DNA from: an uncultured Caulobacterales bacterium
GTDB lineage: Bacteria > Pseudomonadota > Alphaproteobacteria > Caulobacterales > Caulobacteraceae
Length of the DNA: 64,000 nucleotides
Direction: 5' to 3'
Assembly (NCBI GenBank): GCA_903840435.1
Contig: CAIMFV010000051.1
Location: 62,001-126,000 of the forward strand
Shown here: in pieces, positions 1 through 12,636 of the stretch
Position numbering within the stretch: the first letter of the stretch is position 1
How the letters are laid out: each line of letters opens with the position of its first letter
Translations under genes and position numbers: made by a program
Notes under the pieces: model-generated
The model's database searches: none
What the model was told of the DNA's origin: nothing
The model's input: only the letters and a program-made list of their open reading frames with translations

Positions 1-1
1 G

Positions 2-1066
2 CGTGAGGCGCCGCGTGAGGTGGAGATGGCCTTAGAGGCCGATGCCCGCCTAAATCTGGCGGCCCCAGTGGCCAAGGCTGCGGTAGAAAATGCCACGGCA
101 GAGCTCGAATTTATCGCGACAGCCGTGCGGCGGGGTCTTGCCCCCTTACTGTCGCTCACGGCCAGATGGCGCGGACCGCTCGGGCTTGTCTATCGCTCGC
201 GGCGGTGGGAGTCCGTGGGTGAAATTGCCGTCACGCCCGACATCGCCTCTGCGCCTCGGGAGGCCTTGAAGCTCTTTTCCCGTGATGCGCGCCTTGGCCT
301 AAAGCTCGACCTTGATCCGGGCCAAGGGTCGGAATTCCATGCCCTGCAAGACTACCGCCCGGGCATGGAGCCGCGCGCCATTGACTGGAAGCAAAGTGCG
401 CGACGGGTGGCCCTGGTGGCGCGCGAGTTTGACGTCGAGCGCAACCACCCCATCCTTTTGGCCGTGGATTGCGGGCGGTTGATGTGCGAGCCGGTCGAGG
501 GCGCTCCCCGCATCGACCACGCCATTAATGCCGCTTTGCTGCTCGCCTATGTGGCGCTGAAAGTCGGCGATCGGGTCGGGGTCTATGGATTCGACTCGCG
601 TCCGCGCCATTTCGCCGCCCCCCGTAGCGGGTTGAGCGCGCTTGCCGGCGTCCAAGCCATAGCGGCGCGATTTGAGTATTCTGCTGAGGAAACCAATTTT
701 GCCTTTGGTCTCTTCAGCCTAGCATCACGGCTTGACCGGCGCGCCCTGGTCGTCCTGTTCACCGACTTTGCCGATGCAACAAGCGCCGAGATGATGTTTG
801 GCGGCATGAGCGAATTGGTCAAGCGCCATAGGGTGGTTTTCGTTGTCGCCCATGATGTCGCGTTGGAGACGCGGGCAGGGGCCGAGCCCCGCACGCCCGC
901 CGATGTGACCCGCGCCGTCATCGCAGACGCCTTGCTGCAAGATCGGCTGGTGGTGCTGCAGCGCTTACGGCGCCTAGGCGTTGAAGTCATTCAGGCTCCG
1001 GCTGGGAAATTGGCGGCGGATACCGTCACCCGCTATCTCAGCCTCAAGCGGCGGGAGCGGCTATGA
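2..1066 (+). CDS. DUF58 domain protein (5' end outside window)
   Basis: The reading frame is already open at base 2, so the N-terminus lies upstream; the first in-window start (GTG at 20) is probably not the real one, since family members usually have about 420-450 residues and 348 are visible from it. The signature DYRPGMEPRAIDWKQSARR, typical of DUF58, sits in the first third of the visible protein and is followed by a vWA-like fold with ILLAVDCGR and LVVLFTDFAD strands. DUF58 proteins usually sit beside a MoxR-type AAA ATPase and are thought to act with it as chaperone or metal-insertion modules; no substrate can be read from the sequence. The stop overlaps the next gene by ATGA, so the two are translationally coupled. 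Confidence 0.85.
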   Translation, partial: REAPREVEMALEADARLNLAAPVAKAAVENATAELEFIATAVRRGLAPLLSLTARWRGPLGLVYRSRRWESVGEIAVTPDIASAPREALKLFSRDARLGLKLDLDPGQGSEFHALQDYRPGMEPRAIDWKQSARRVALVAREFDVERNHPILLAVDCGRLMCEPVEGAPRIDHAINAALLLAYVALKVGDRVGVYGFDSRPRHFAAPRSGLSALAGVQAIAARFEYSAEETNFAFGLFSLASRLDRRALVVLFTDFADATSAEMMFGGMSELVKRHRVVFVVAHDVALETRAGAEPRTPADVTRAVIADALLQDRLVVLQRLRRLGVEVIQAPAGKLAADTVTRYLSLKRRERL

Positions 1067-2079
1067 TCGAGATGATCCTGTCCAGCCGGAAATTTCGCGA
1101 AGCCCGCGAGGCGGACTGGCGGCGCTTGGAAAGCCTGTTAAAGCGCCTGGAAGCCAAGGGCCCGGCCAGTCTCACCGATGAAGAACTGATTGCGGTGCCG
1201 GTGCTGTTCCGCGCCGCCATGTCGTCCTTGTCCACGGCACGCGAAACCCTGCTCGATCAGGCCCTGCTCGACTATTTGGAGGCTCTCTGCGCCCGGGCCT
1301 ATTTTCAGGTCTATGGTGTGCGCACCTCGCTCGGCGATCAGATCTTCAGCTTCTTGCGCGATACCTGGCCGCGATCGGTGCGTGACCTTCGCTGGGAAAT
1401 CTGCGGTTCGGTCTTCATTTTTGGCCTCGGCGCGGTGATTGGCTATCTGCTCGTCAGAGCCGATCCAGAATGGTATTTCGCCTTTGTTCCCGAGGTCATG
1501 GCCCAAGGACGCGACCCTTCCGCGGCCCATGAGGCGTTAAAGAAGATCATTTCGCACAAAGAAAACATCGACGTGCTTGGCCTGTTCGCCACATTTCTTT
1601 TTACTCACAATATCCAAGTTTCACTCACGGTATTTGCGCTTGGCTTTGCGCTTGGGGCTCCAACCCTTTTGCTCACCTTCAACAATGGCCTGCCTTTAGG
1701 CGCCATGCTGGAAATCTATACGCGTCAAGGGCTTGGAATTGATTTTGTCGGTTGGCTCTTCATTCACGGCACGACGGAGATTTTCGCCCTGTGCATTGCC
1801 TCTGCCGCAGGTTTCCGCTTGGCGCGCGCCTTGGCCTTTCCCGGCGGCGCGACGCGATTGGCAGCTCTCGCCACAGCGGGGCGCACAACCGGCGCCGCCA
1901 TGATCGGTGTCCTGATCATGTTGGTGATCGCCGGTCTGTTGGAAGGTATTGGCCGGCAGGTCATTAACGACACCGGAGCGAGATTTGCCATCGGCAGTGT
2001 CTTTTTGGTCCTTTGGCTCAGCTACTTCTTCCTGACACCCCTTCGGCGACTTGGGGAGGCGAGGGGATGGCGCGGGTAA
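1063..2079 (+). CDS. SpoIIM-like (DUF95) integral membrane protein
   Basis: 338 residues. A charged N-terminal third (about 1-110, many Arg and Glu) is followed by about five hydrophobic segments, including IFGLGAVIGYLLV, VSLTVFALGFALGAPTLLL and AMIGVLIMLVIAGLLEG. The order and the FLFTHNIQVSL and NNGLPLGAM stretches are typical of the stage II sporulation protein M family, which is widespread in non-sporulating bacteria beside DUF58, RDD and MoxR genes. Despite the family name this organism is not expected to sporulate; an envelope role with its neighbours is inference. It overlaps the DUF58 gene by 4 bases and the next gene by 13. Confidence 0.8.
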   Translation: MIEMILSSRKFREAREADWRRLESLLKRLEAKGPASLTDEELIAVPVLFRAAMSSLSTARETLLDQALLDYLEALCARAYFQVYGVRTSLGDQIFSFLRDTWPRSVRDLRWEICGSVFIFGLGAVIGYLLVRADPEWYFAFVPEVMAQGRDPSAAHEALKKIISHKENIDVLGLFATFLFTHNIQVSLTVFALGFALGAPTLLLTFNNGLPLGAMLEIYTRQGLGIDFVGWLFIHGTTEIFALCIASAAGFRLARALAFPGGATRLAALATAGRTTGAAMIGVLIMLVIAGLLEGIGRQVINDTGARFAIGSVFLVLWLSYFFLTPLRRLGEARGWRG

Positions 2080-2996
2080 CGACCAAGGCTCGGTCCCTCT
2101 CAACACGGGCCGACCGAAAAAGGGTCTTGATCACGCCCGAAGGCGTCGACCTCTCCGTCGAGATCGCCACCTATAGTCAAAGGGCGACAGCGTTCTTGCT
2201 CGATCTGATTTTTGTCACCCTCGCCATGGTGATTATCGGGATCGTCTGCGCCTTTAGTCTTGGGATTACCGTCGGAGCTTTAGGCCCTGACGGCGGTCGC
2301 CTGCCGGGCATCATCACAATCATCATCTTACTGATCGGCTTCTTTGTACTGCGAAATTTCTATTTCATCTATTTCGAGCTCGGCCCTCGCGGTGCGACGC
2401 CGGGCAAGCGGATCGCCCATATTCGGGTCATGGCGGCCAGTGGCGGCGCCTTGACGGCCGAATCGGTCTTTGCCCGCAATGCCATGCGGGATTTGGAAGT
2501 CATCCTACCGGCAGTGTTTTTATTGGTGCATCCCGGCGGCATTGACGGGCTGCTCAGCCTGTTGGGAACCGTCTGGACCGGGGTCTTTGTGCTCTTCCCG
2601 CTGTTCAACCGTGATCGGATGCGAATCGGCGATTTGATTGGTGGCACCTGGGTGGTGGTGGAAAGGCTGGGCGGCTTGAAAGCCGATCTGACGCAAAACG
2701 CCGATGTTTTGGTTGACCGCCATGATCTCGTCTTTTCAGCCGAACAATTGGCCGCCTATGGCGTGAAAGAGTTACAGCTGTTGGAAACGGTCCTGCGGCG
2801 CAAGAATGGGTCGGTCATGCGTGACGTGGCGGCCCGGATTCGCAATCGCATCGGCTGGACACCCTCAGCGCTCGAAAACGATTTCGAGTTCCTCGATGCC
2901 TATTACAAGGCGCTGCGCGGTCGGCTGGAGTCGGAAATCCTCTTTGGTCGCCGCCAAGCCGATAAGTACGATCGGGCGGGAGTGAGCGGCGGTTAA
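2067..2996 (+). CDS. RDD family membrane protein
   Basis: 309 residues from the ATG at 2067, chosen over an in-frame start at 2013 because it is preceded by the purine-rich GGGGAGGCGAGGGG and keeps the overlap with spoIIM short. The RDD-type signature appears as QRATAFLLDLIF near residue 40, followed by three or four membrane helices and the conserved GATPGKRIAHIRV loop. A soluble C-terminal tail of about 100 residues carries charged helices. RDD proteins are small membrane proteins, some reported as ion exchangers, but function here is unknown. Conserved linkage to SpoIIM and DUF58 suggests one membrane complex. Confidence 0.8.
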   Translation: MARVTTKARSLSTRADRKRVLITPEGVDLSVEIATYSQRATAFLLDLIFVTLAMVIIGIVCAFSLGITVGALGPDGGRLPGIITIIILLIGFFVLRNFYFIYFELGPRGATPGKRIAHIRVMAASGGALTAESVFARNAMRDLEVILPAVFLLVHPGGIDGLLSLLGTVWTGVFVLFPLFNRDRMRIGDLIGGTWVVVERLGGLKADLTQNADVLVDRHDLVFSAEQLAAYGVKELQLLETVLRRKNGSVMRDVAARIRNRIGWTPSALENDFEFLDAYYKALRGRLESEILFGRRQADKYDRAGVSGG

Positions 2997-3099
2997 AAGT
3001 GGACGCTGGCTTTCTTAGCTTACCCGTCGAGAAGATCGCTTGGGATCGCGTTTTAGTCCCTGGCGGGGTTGAAGTCCTCAAATCAAGGTGCGGAGTGAG

Positions 3100-3864
3100 T
3101 TAGTTAAACGCATCCAAAAGACTCTTGGATGTTGCGCTCTCTTTTGACCGCCGCAAGCCGTTATAAATCGCAACGCTCAAGCAGGTTTGATAGGGAGCAG
3201 AGAGGGGAGTCATCACCATTCTTGCAACTGCGGCCGCAGTTTCAAGGGTCCATGTGTCTGACGACAGGGCAAGCACCAGACCAATGACCAAGCCAACAAC
3301 AGCACAAAGCGCGAGGTAGATGCCTGAAAAGCACAGGAGTACGCCAAATATCGCCCAGCGCGACCCCTTGGTCAGGGCGGCGGAACGCGCCAAAGCGCCC
3401 CGAATGGAAATGTCTTCTGTGAAATAGGCGGGAATGGCGACGGACCAAACAGTTGCAAGTACGAATGCAGGAACGAGAAGCAAGAGCGCGGCAAGGGTTA
3501 CGCCGAGGCCACCGACGACCAAAAGGGCGAAAAGCGGCAATGCGAATTTCAGTCCCCCTCTAACCATTGCGCTCAAGGCGAGACGCTCGTCCCCTTCGGA
3601 TGCCAAGGCACCGACCAAAATCATCGCCTGGGCAAGGGTGACAAGCCCTAAAAATCCAAGAAAGAGGCCCCAAAGGCCCAGTTGATAGCCTCCATGACCA
3701 AGTGTCTTGGCTTGCATCTGAAAGACTTGCAGGAGAAAGTTTGGTGCGCCAATCAGAAAAACGCTGATCAGGGCATAATATAGCCAGTTGGCCCGCACCA
3801 GATCGAAGCATTCCCCCAAGACGGCGCCCACTGCAAGGCGGGGCCGCGAATTGTCATAAGTCAT
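3100..3864 (-). CDS. polytopic membrane protein, paralogue of the next gene
   Basis: 254 residues with about six hydrophobic segments. The N-terminus (GECFDLVRANWLYYALI) and C-terminus (CLSVAIYNGLRRSKE followed by LLDAF) closely match the neighbour at 3886-4710 (GDCIDRVRKNAINFYLL and CLMVSIFNALRRAKE followed by IIDAF), so the two are tandem duplicates. The central TKGSRWAIFGVLLCF stretch is also shared. The architecture resembles the glycerophosphodiester phosphodiesterase membrane-domain/DUF975-like superfamily, which has no enzymatic motif. It lies 21 bases downstream of its paralogue in the same orientation, so they are probably cotranscribed. Function unknown. Confidence 0.75.
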   Translation of the reverse strand: MTYDNSRPRLAVGAVLGECFDLVRANWLYYALISVFLIGAPNFLLQVFQMQAKTLGHGGYQLGLWGLFLGFLGLVTLAQAMILVGALASEGDERLALSAMVRGGLKFALPLFALLVVGGLGVTLAALLLLVPAFVLATVWSVAIPAYFTEDISIRGALARSAALTKGSRWAIFGVLLCFSGIYLALCAVVGLVIGLVLALSSDTWTLETAAAVARMVMTPLSAPYQTCLSVAIYNGLRRSKESATSKSLLDAFN

Positions 3865-3885
3865 GCAGGGCTCCCAAAGGGGGGA

Positions 3886-4710
3886 TCAGGTAAAGGCGTC
3901 GATGATCGATCTTGGCGTTACCTGTTCCTTGGCACGGCGGAGCGCGTTGAAAATCGACACCATCAAACAAGATTGGAACGGAAGAAACAGCGTTCCGACA
4001 ATGGCCGCGCCCAGTGCCCCGCCAAGCGGTGAGCCTTGGCCGGCAAAGAGAGACAGGCCACTGCCAAAGGCAAGGCCAATTGCCGCTGCCAAGGCGCCTC
4101 CAAGGATCGCTCCGACCAGGAAATAGAGCAACCAGATCCCAAGAACACTCCAGCGCAAGCCCTTGGTCAGTTTGGCCGAGCGGCTGAGCGCGCCGCCAAG
4201 GGTGAGTTGCTCAGACGCATAGGCAGGCAGGATGACGCTCCAGGCCACGGAGATGATCACGCCAGGTACGATGAAGAGGAGGAAGCCGACAAAATAGCCA
4301 ATGTACCAAATAATGGTCAGGCCGAGGCAGGCCGGGAAAAATCGCAGTCCGCGGCTGAACATGGTTGAAAGCGACATGGGCTGATCGCCATCGTCCTCAA
4401 CCGCTGCGACGATTATCATCGCCATGACACCAACGCCGATGAGGCTCGCCAAGGCGATGAGGCTGTAGATCTCGAAGAGTTGGCCACCCATTTTACCCAG
4501 CATCGCGCCATTGAAGGCCCCATTACCGCCTGAGCTCGTCGTCAGGCCAGCAAAGATTTGGCGTTGGAAAAACTGCACGAAGAAGTTTGGGACTCCAACG
4601 CCGATTGCACTGAGCAGATAGAAATTGATCGCGTTTTTCCGCACCCTATCGATGCAGTCGCCAAAGACATCGCCCATGTCAAAACGCATGCGAGACTCGG
4701 TAAAACTCAT
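3886..4710 (-). CDS. polytopic membrane protein, tandem paralogue
   Basis: 274 residues from the ATG at 4710, which has a strong GAGGGGGC ribosome site; an upstream in-frame start at 4833 adds 41 residues without membrane or domain character and would run toward the divergent gene. About six transmembrane segments, including LFEIYSLIALASLIGVGVM and FVGFLLFIVPGVIISVAW. The SAKLTKGLRWSVLGIWLL motif is shared with the downstream paralogue. No catalytic residues are seen. It is divergent from a third, more distant relative at 4870. I cannot assign a function. Confidence 0.75.
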   Translation of the reverse strand: MSFTESRMRFDMGDVFGDCIDRVRKNAINFYLLSAIGVGVPNFFVQFFQRQIFAGLTTSSGGNGAFNGAMLGKMGGQLFEIYSLIALASLIGVGVMAMIIVAAVEDDGDQPMSLSTMFSRGLRFFPACLGLTIIWYIGYFVGFLLFIVPGVIISVAWSVILPAYASEQLTLGGALSRSAKLTKGLRWSVLGIWLLYFLVGAILGGALAAAIGLAFGSGLSLFAGQGSPLGGALGAAIVGTLFLPFQSCLMVSIFNALRRAKEQVTPRSIIDAFT

Positions 4711-4869
4711 ATCTGCCCCCTCGCGTCGCCAAATCTGGACGCGTGACCTCAGCCCGAGGTGAGAAGAGCTTAATTCCGAAGCTGTGACAAGCCGATGTGC
4801 GAGGGGCATGACAAGGTTTGCGACACCGCCCATAATGACGCCCTGGGCTTTGGGCTGAGAGGGGTTTTT

Positions 4870-5769
4870 ATGACGGAATTTTCTGCCACGGACGCGGCGC
4901 TAGAAGGCTTTCGCGTCACGCGCGAGAACCTGCGCGCCGTTGGCATTTGGGCGGTGGTGGAGTTCGCCTTTTCCGTGCTCAACGTCATTGTGCTCGTATC
5001 TCTGGGCGGCGCCGCCTTTCACCGATTGGCGGGCCTAACCCCGGATGACATGATGAAGTTGGGGCCAAGCGCCTTGAACGACATCGCGCTGGGTCTGGTT
5101 CCTGCCTATCTGGCCGTCCTGCCCCTGGCGCTTAGCGTGCAGACCTTGTTGACCTGCGCCATTTATCGCGCCGCATCGGGCGAGGCTGCTGGAAAGCTTG
5201 GCTTCCTTAAGATCGGCAAGACGGAATATCGCACCCTGGGTGCAAGCCTGTTGATCGGGCTCGTCCTGACCGGCTGTTATATTGGCGGCGTCTTAGCAGT
5301 GACACTCATTTTGGTGATCGGCAAGCAGATCGGCGGCGAGGGGCTCGCCGGATTGGTCGCCTTTGTCGGTCTGGGCACGCTCATCTGCGGCCTGATCTAT
5401 CTCTATGTGCGCTTGACGCTGGCTGTTCCTCTGGCCTTTCAAACCGGGCGCATCGATATCAAAGCGGCGTTTCGCGCCAGTTCAGGCCGGTTCTGGACCT
5501 TTCTCGGCGTCTATCTGATGGCCCTGTTGCTGGGGCTTTTGGTCGCCATGCTGGGGGGCGTGATCAACCTTGTGGTACAACACCTGCTGTCGACGGCGTG
5601 GCGTCAGGCAGGTGACCTTTTGACCGCCAAGGATCTCAGCCTCGCCACCGTGCTTCACCCGATTGTCTTGGCCGCCACATTGGTGGGTGCCGTTATAGGG
5701 ACGCTGTTTCGGGTGATCGTCACGGCGCCGAGCTATGCCCTCTACCGCGCCTTACAGACAAGGTTTTGA
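4870..5769 (+). CDS. polytopic membrane protein, distant third relative
   Basis: 299 residues from the ATG at 4870, preceded by GAGAGGGG; the frame extends 75 bases further upstream but without a ribosome site. Six hydrophobic segments are visible, for example LLIGLVLTGCYIGGVLAVTL and FLGVYLMALLLGLLVAMLGGV. The layout (short charged N-terminus ending in FRVTRENLRAVGIW, a central membrane core, a terminal APSYALYRAL) echoes the two genes on the other strand but with low identity. It is convergent with uvrA, with only 25 bases between the stops. Function unknown. Confidence 0.7.
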   Translation: MTEFSATDAALEGFRVTRENLRAVGIWAVVEFAFSVLNVIVLVSLGGAAFHRLAGLTPDDMMKLGPSALNDIALGLVPAYLAVLPLALSVQTLLTCAIYRAASGEAAGKLGFLKIGKTEYRTLGASLLIGLVLTGCYIGGVLAVTLILVIGKQIGGEGLAGLVAFVGLGTLICGLIYLYVRLTLAVPLAFQTGRIDIKAAFRASSGRFWTFLGVYLMALLLGLLVAMLGGVINLVVQHLLSTAWRQAGDLLTAKDLSLATVLHPIVLAATLVGAVIGTLFRVIVTAPSYALYRALQTRF

Positions 5770-5794
5770 GGCTTAAGGAACTCAGCTTGAACAG

Positions 5795-8701
<2,907 letters not shown>

Positions 8702-8789
8702 GGCGCTCTTCGAAATGGGGAGGGAGACGGGGAGAGTCTGCTCGGCGTGGCACTTTTCTATCTAGGATGTTTCCACGCCAAGACATCCA

Positions 8790-8804
8790 GAACAATATGA
8801 GAAC
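8790..8804 (-). promoter_or_regulatory. putative LexA (SOS) box upstream of uvrA
   Basis: The sequence GAACAATATGAGAAC is a perfect GAAC-N7-GAAC direct repeat (GTTC-N7-GTTC on the other strand), which is the established LexA operator of alphaproteobacteria. It lies about 90 bases before the uvrA start, in the 235-base gap shared with the divergent ParA-like gene. uvrA is a classic SOS gene, so the assignment to uvrA rather than to the ParA-like gene is natural. I saw nothing else clear-cut in this gap. Confidence 0.75.
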
Positions 8805-8936
8805 TTGCGACCCTTGTCCACGGTATAGCGGCAATCGGCGCGCGGTTGTCCGAATCGTTGTGCAGTGAGAAACCTATCCCTTAAGGCTGACCTCTGCGGG
8901 TCGGGTGAGATAGTCTAGAAACCGGTTGGAGGCGCG

Positions 8937-9620
8937 ATGCGCACCTTGTCGATCTTGTCGCGAAAAGGGGGAACCGGCAAGACGACGTTGGCGGTGCACA
9001 TGGCGGTGGCGGCGGAGTTGCGGGGGAAGCGCTCAACCCTGATCGACCTCGACCCTCAGCTCTCAACGTTTGAATGGCGCAAGGCCCGATTGGGACATAG
9101 CCCAACGCCGGAAGTGGCGGAGGCCAAGGTCGGGTCCTTGTTCACCCAGCGTTTGGCGGCGGCCCGCACCGGAGTTGATCTTCTGGTCATCGACACACGC
9201 CCGTCGACCGACTTGGAATGTGCGGAAGCCGTCAGGTGGTCGGACCTCTGCCTCATCGTCGTGCGGCCGAGCTTCTTTGATCTGAAAGCCATTGTCCGAA
9301 CCGCTGAGCTGGTGCGGCAGCTGAACAAAAAGGCCTTGTTTGTCATCAACCAAGCGCCGTCACGCCGCAATGGCGAGGAGGTCCAGGCGGTGATTGACAC
9401 CTATGAATCCCTGATCGGCCTCAACCTGCCGGTCGCCCCTGTGGGCTTGCGCTATCGTGCCGCCTATCAAAACGCAGTGCGATTGGGAAAGAGCGTTGAG
9501 GAAGCCGAGCCCGGTTCGCTGGCGGCGCAAGAAGTGGCCGCGCTTTGGCGTCTGGTGCAGGACGGCCTTTGGCCGAACCTCGCAGAGCAGGGTGACGAGG
9601 TCCAAGCCCTCGTTTCCTAA
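8937..9620 (+). CDS. orphan ParA-family ATPase
   Basis: 227 residues, the size of short ParA/MinD-type ATPases without an N-terminal HTH. The deviant Walker A RKGGTGKTTLAVH is at residues 9-21, with the signature lysine present. It is followed by LIDLDPQLSTFEWRKAR (switch region) and LLVIDTRPSTD, where the usual DTPP is DTRP. No parB partner or parS-like repeats are nearby, so a chromosome-segregation role is not supported; such orphans often position cellular cargo on the nucleoid. A good ribosome site (TTGGAGG) precedes the ATG. It stands alone between uvrA and eno. Confidence 0.85.
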   Translation: MRTLSILSRKGGTGKTTLAVHMAVAAELRGKRSTLIDLDPQLSTFEWRKARLGHSPTPEVAEAKVGSLFTQRLAAARTGVDLLVIDTRPSTDLECAEAVRWSDLCLIVVRPSFFDLKAIVRTAELVRQLNKKALFVINQAPSRRNGEEVQAVIDTYESLIGLNLPVAPVGLRYRAAYQNAVRLGKSVEEAEPGSLAAQEVAALWRLVQDGLWPNLAEQGDEVQALVS

Positions 9621-9641
9621 GTGGCGAAAGGTTGCCTTTAG

Positions 9642-10979
<1,338 letters not shown>

Positions 10980-11028
10980 CGACCTTTCCGGCGTAAACCG
11001 TCCATTAAGTATAATGCGGTGATCTAGG

Positions 11029-11044
11029 CCTGTCCTTGGACAGG
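11029..11044. promoter_or_regulatory. perfect short palindrome in the eno-ftsB gap
   Basis: CCTGTCCTTGGACAGG has two perfect 7-base arms around TT. It lies 37 bases before ftsB. Just upstream at 11010-11015 is a consensus-like TATAAT without a convincing -35, so the palindrome could sit in the leader of a transcript starting here. It could be an operator or part of an eno terminator, although no T-run follows. Low certainty. Confidence 0.3.
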
Positions 11045-11081
11045 GACCGACCTGGATGTAAAATATCTGGGTCTGGCCAGA

Positions 11082-11399
11082 ATGGCTGAATGGAGCTTGA
11101 GCGTGTTTGAGCGGGTGCGCCCCTATGTGCCAGCGGCATTGATCGCGGGCTTGATCTTCTACTTCAGCGTCAATGCGCTGACCGGAGATCGCGGCGTCCT
11201 TACCCATGCGCGCCGAGACGCCGCCTTGGCGGCGCGGACCAAGGAACTGCAGGACTTGCGGGCCGAGCGCTTGCGCTTGCAAACCCGAGCCCGGCTTTTG
11301 GCCGATGATAATCTCTCCAAAGATCTGCTCGAAGAGCGTGCCCATGTGATGTTGGGTTTCGCTGACCGGCGCGATTATGTCATTCGCGGAACCCGTTAG
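11082..11399 (+). CDS. ftsB: FtsB/DivIC-type septum formation initiator
   Basis: 105 residues: a short cytoplasmic tail, one membrane helix (VPAALIAGLIFYFSVNALTG, about 16-35) and a periplasmic coiled coil rich in Ala, Leu and Arg (about 45-85). This is the family architecture of FtsB/DivIC, which bridges FtsQ and FtsL in the divisome and promotes septal peptidoglycan synthesis. Its position between eno and pdhA is the standard alphaproteobacterial location. The C-terminal AHVMLGFADRRDYVIR matches the usual end of the family, where lack of phosphorylation or catalytic motifs is expected. Confidence 0.75.
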   Translation: MAEWSLSVFERVRPYVPAALIAGLIFYFSVNALTGDRGVLTHARRDAALAARTKELQDLRAERLRLQTRARLLADDNLSKDLLEERAHVMLGFADRRDYVIRGTR

Positions 11400-11565
11400 A
11401 ATTGGGATAGGCTCTGGGCCGCACTGATCAAAGCGACGTTTGATCCGATTTGCTTTCTGCGCATCGCTTGACAGATTTAGTGCAGAAGGCCTTCAACAGG
11501 CCTATACGGTCTGGCCCGGTTGCCCCTTCGCCGCGCGCATTGATTTCGCGCCCGAGGTATGCAAC

Positions 11566-11579
11566 TGACAGCGCTGTCA
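11566..11579. promoter_or_regulatory. candidate LacI-family operator upstream of pdhA
   Basis: TGACAGCGCTGTCA is a perfect 14-base palindrome with the CG centre typical of LacI-family operators, 47 bases before the pdhA ATG. It differs by one base from TGACAGCGTTGTCA (read on the minus strand) at 25529-25542, in front of the lacI-type gene. The rest of the 227-base gap holds no gene; a TTGACA at 11468-11473 lacks a convincing -10 partner. Confidence 0.5.
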
Positions 11580-11626
11580 ATTGGATGCGTCGCCGCGTCG
11601 GCGCGCGTCTCTCAGAAAGGTTGCCG

Positions 11627-12631
11627 ATGGGTCGCCCAAAGACGACAAAGACGTCTCAGCCAAACCTCACCAACACATCCCAGATGCTCGACTGGTACCG
11701 CAGCATGCTGCTGATTCGCCGCTTTGAAGAGCGCGCGGGCCAGCTTTACGGCATGGGTTTGATTGGTGGCTTTTGTCACCTCTATATTGGCCAAGAGGCC
11801 ATTGCGGTCGGCATGCAGTCGGTCAAACAGACGGGCGACCAGATCATTACCGGCTATCGCGACCATGGCCATATGCTGGCAGCGGGCATGGACCCTAAGT
11901 CAGTGATGGCCGAGTTGACCGGTCGCGCTGCCGGCGTGGCGCGGGGCAAGGGCGGCTCGATGCACATGTTCGATGTCGAGGCCGGATTTTTCGGTGGCCA
12001 CGGCATTGTTGGGGCTCAGGTCAGCCTGGGGACCGGCCTCGCCTTCGCTAACCGCTACAAGGAAAATGGCGGGGTTAGCTTTACCTATTTTGGCGATGGC
12101 GCAGCCAATCAGGGCCAGGTCTATGAGTGTTTCAACATGGCGGAGCTTTGGCGTTTGCCGGTCGTCTATGTGATTGAGAACAACCAATATGCTATGGGCA
12201 CCAGCGTCGAGCGCGCCTCGTCCGAGGTGCAATTGTTTAAGCGCGGCCTGTCGTTCAACATCCCCGGCGAACAGGTTGATGGCATGGATGTCGAGGCGGT
12301 ACGCGCGGCGGGCGAGCGGGCAGCCACCCACGCCCGCTCCGGCGAGGGTCCCTATATTCTGGAAATGAAGACCTATCGCTATCGCGGTCACTCCATGTCG
12401 GATCCGGCCAAATATCGCTCGCGCGATGAGGTGGACGAAGTGAAAAAGACCCGCGACCCCATTGACCACCTGCGTGAGCGCATGGCGGCCTTGGGCATGG
12501 CCGATGAGGCAGCGTTGAAAGCCATCGACGCCGAGGTCAAGAAAGTGGTGGCTGATGCTGCCGAGTTTGCCAGAACTGCGCCGGAGCCGGATCCGTCCGA
12601 GCTCTATACTGACGTCTATCTCGAGGCCTGA
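11627..12631 (+). CDS. pdhA: pyruvate dehydrogenase E1 component, alpha subunit
   Basis: 334 residues from the ATG at 11627, which has AGAAAGG in front; the frame is open for another 177 bases upstream but those residues do not resemble the family and overlap the operator palindrome. E1-alpha decarboxylates pyruvate with thiamine diphosphate. The TPP-binding motif [17 protein letters not shown] is followed by [12 protein letters not shown], and the phosphorylation-loop-like [20 protein letters not shown] is intact. First gene of the PDH operon; pdhB begins 5 bases after its stop. Confidence 0.96.
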   Translation: MGRPKTTKTSQPNLTNTSQMLDWYRSMLLIRRFEERAGQLYGMGLIGGFCHLYIGQEAIAVGMQSVKQTGDQIITGYRDHGHMLAAGMDPKSVMAELTGRAAGVARGKGGSMHMFDVEAGFFGGHGIVGAQVSLGTGLAFANRYKENGGVSFTYFGDGAANQGQVYECFNMAELWRLPVVYVIENNQYAMGTSVERASSEVQLFKRGLSFNIPGEQVDGMDVEAVRAAGERAATHARSGEGPYILEMKTYRYRGHSMSDPAKYRSRDEVDEVKKTRDPIDHLRERMAALGMADEAALKAIDAEVKKVVADAAEFARTAPEPDPSELYTDVYLEA

Positions 12632-12636
12632 ACCGC

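Noticed and set aside
11450-11626. N-terminal extension of PdhA from a TTG
   Set aside because: No family similarity in these 59 residues, it covers the palindrome, and ATG 11627 has a ribosome site.
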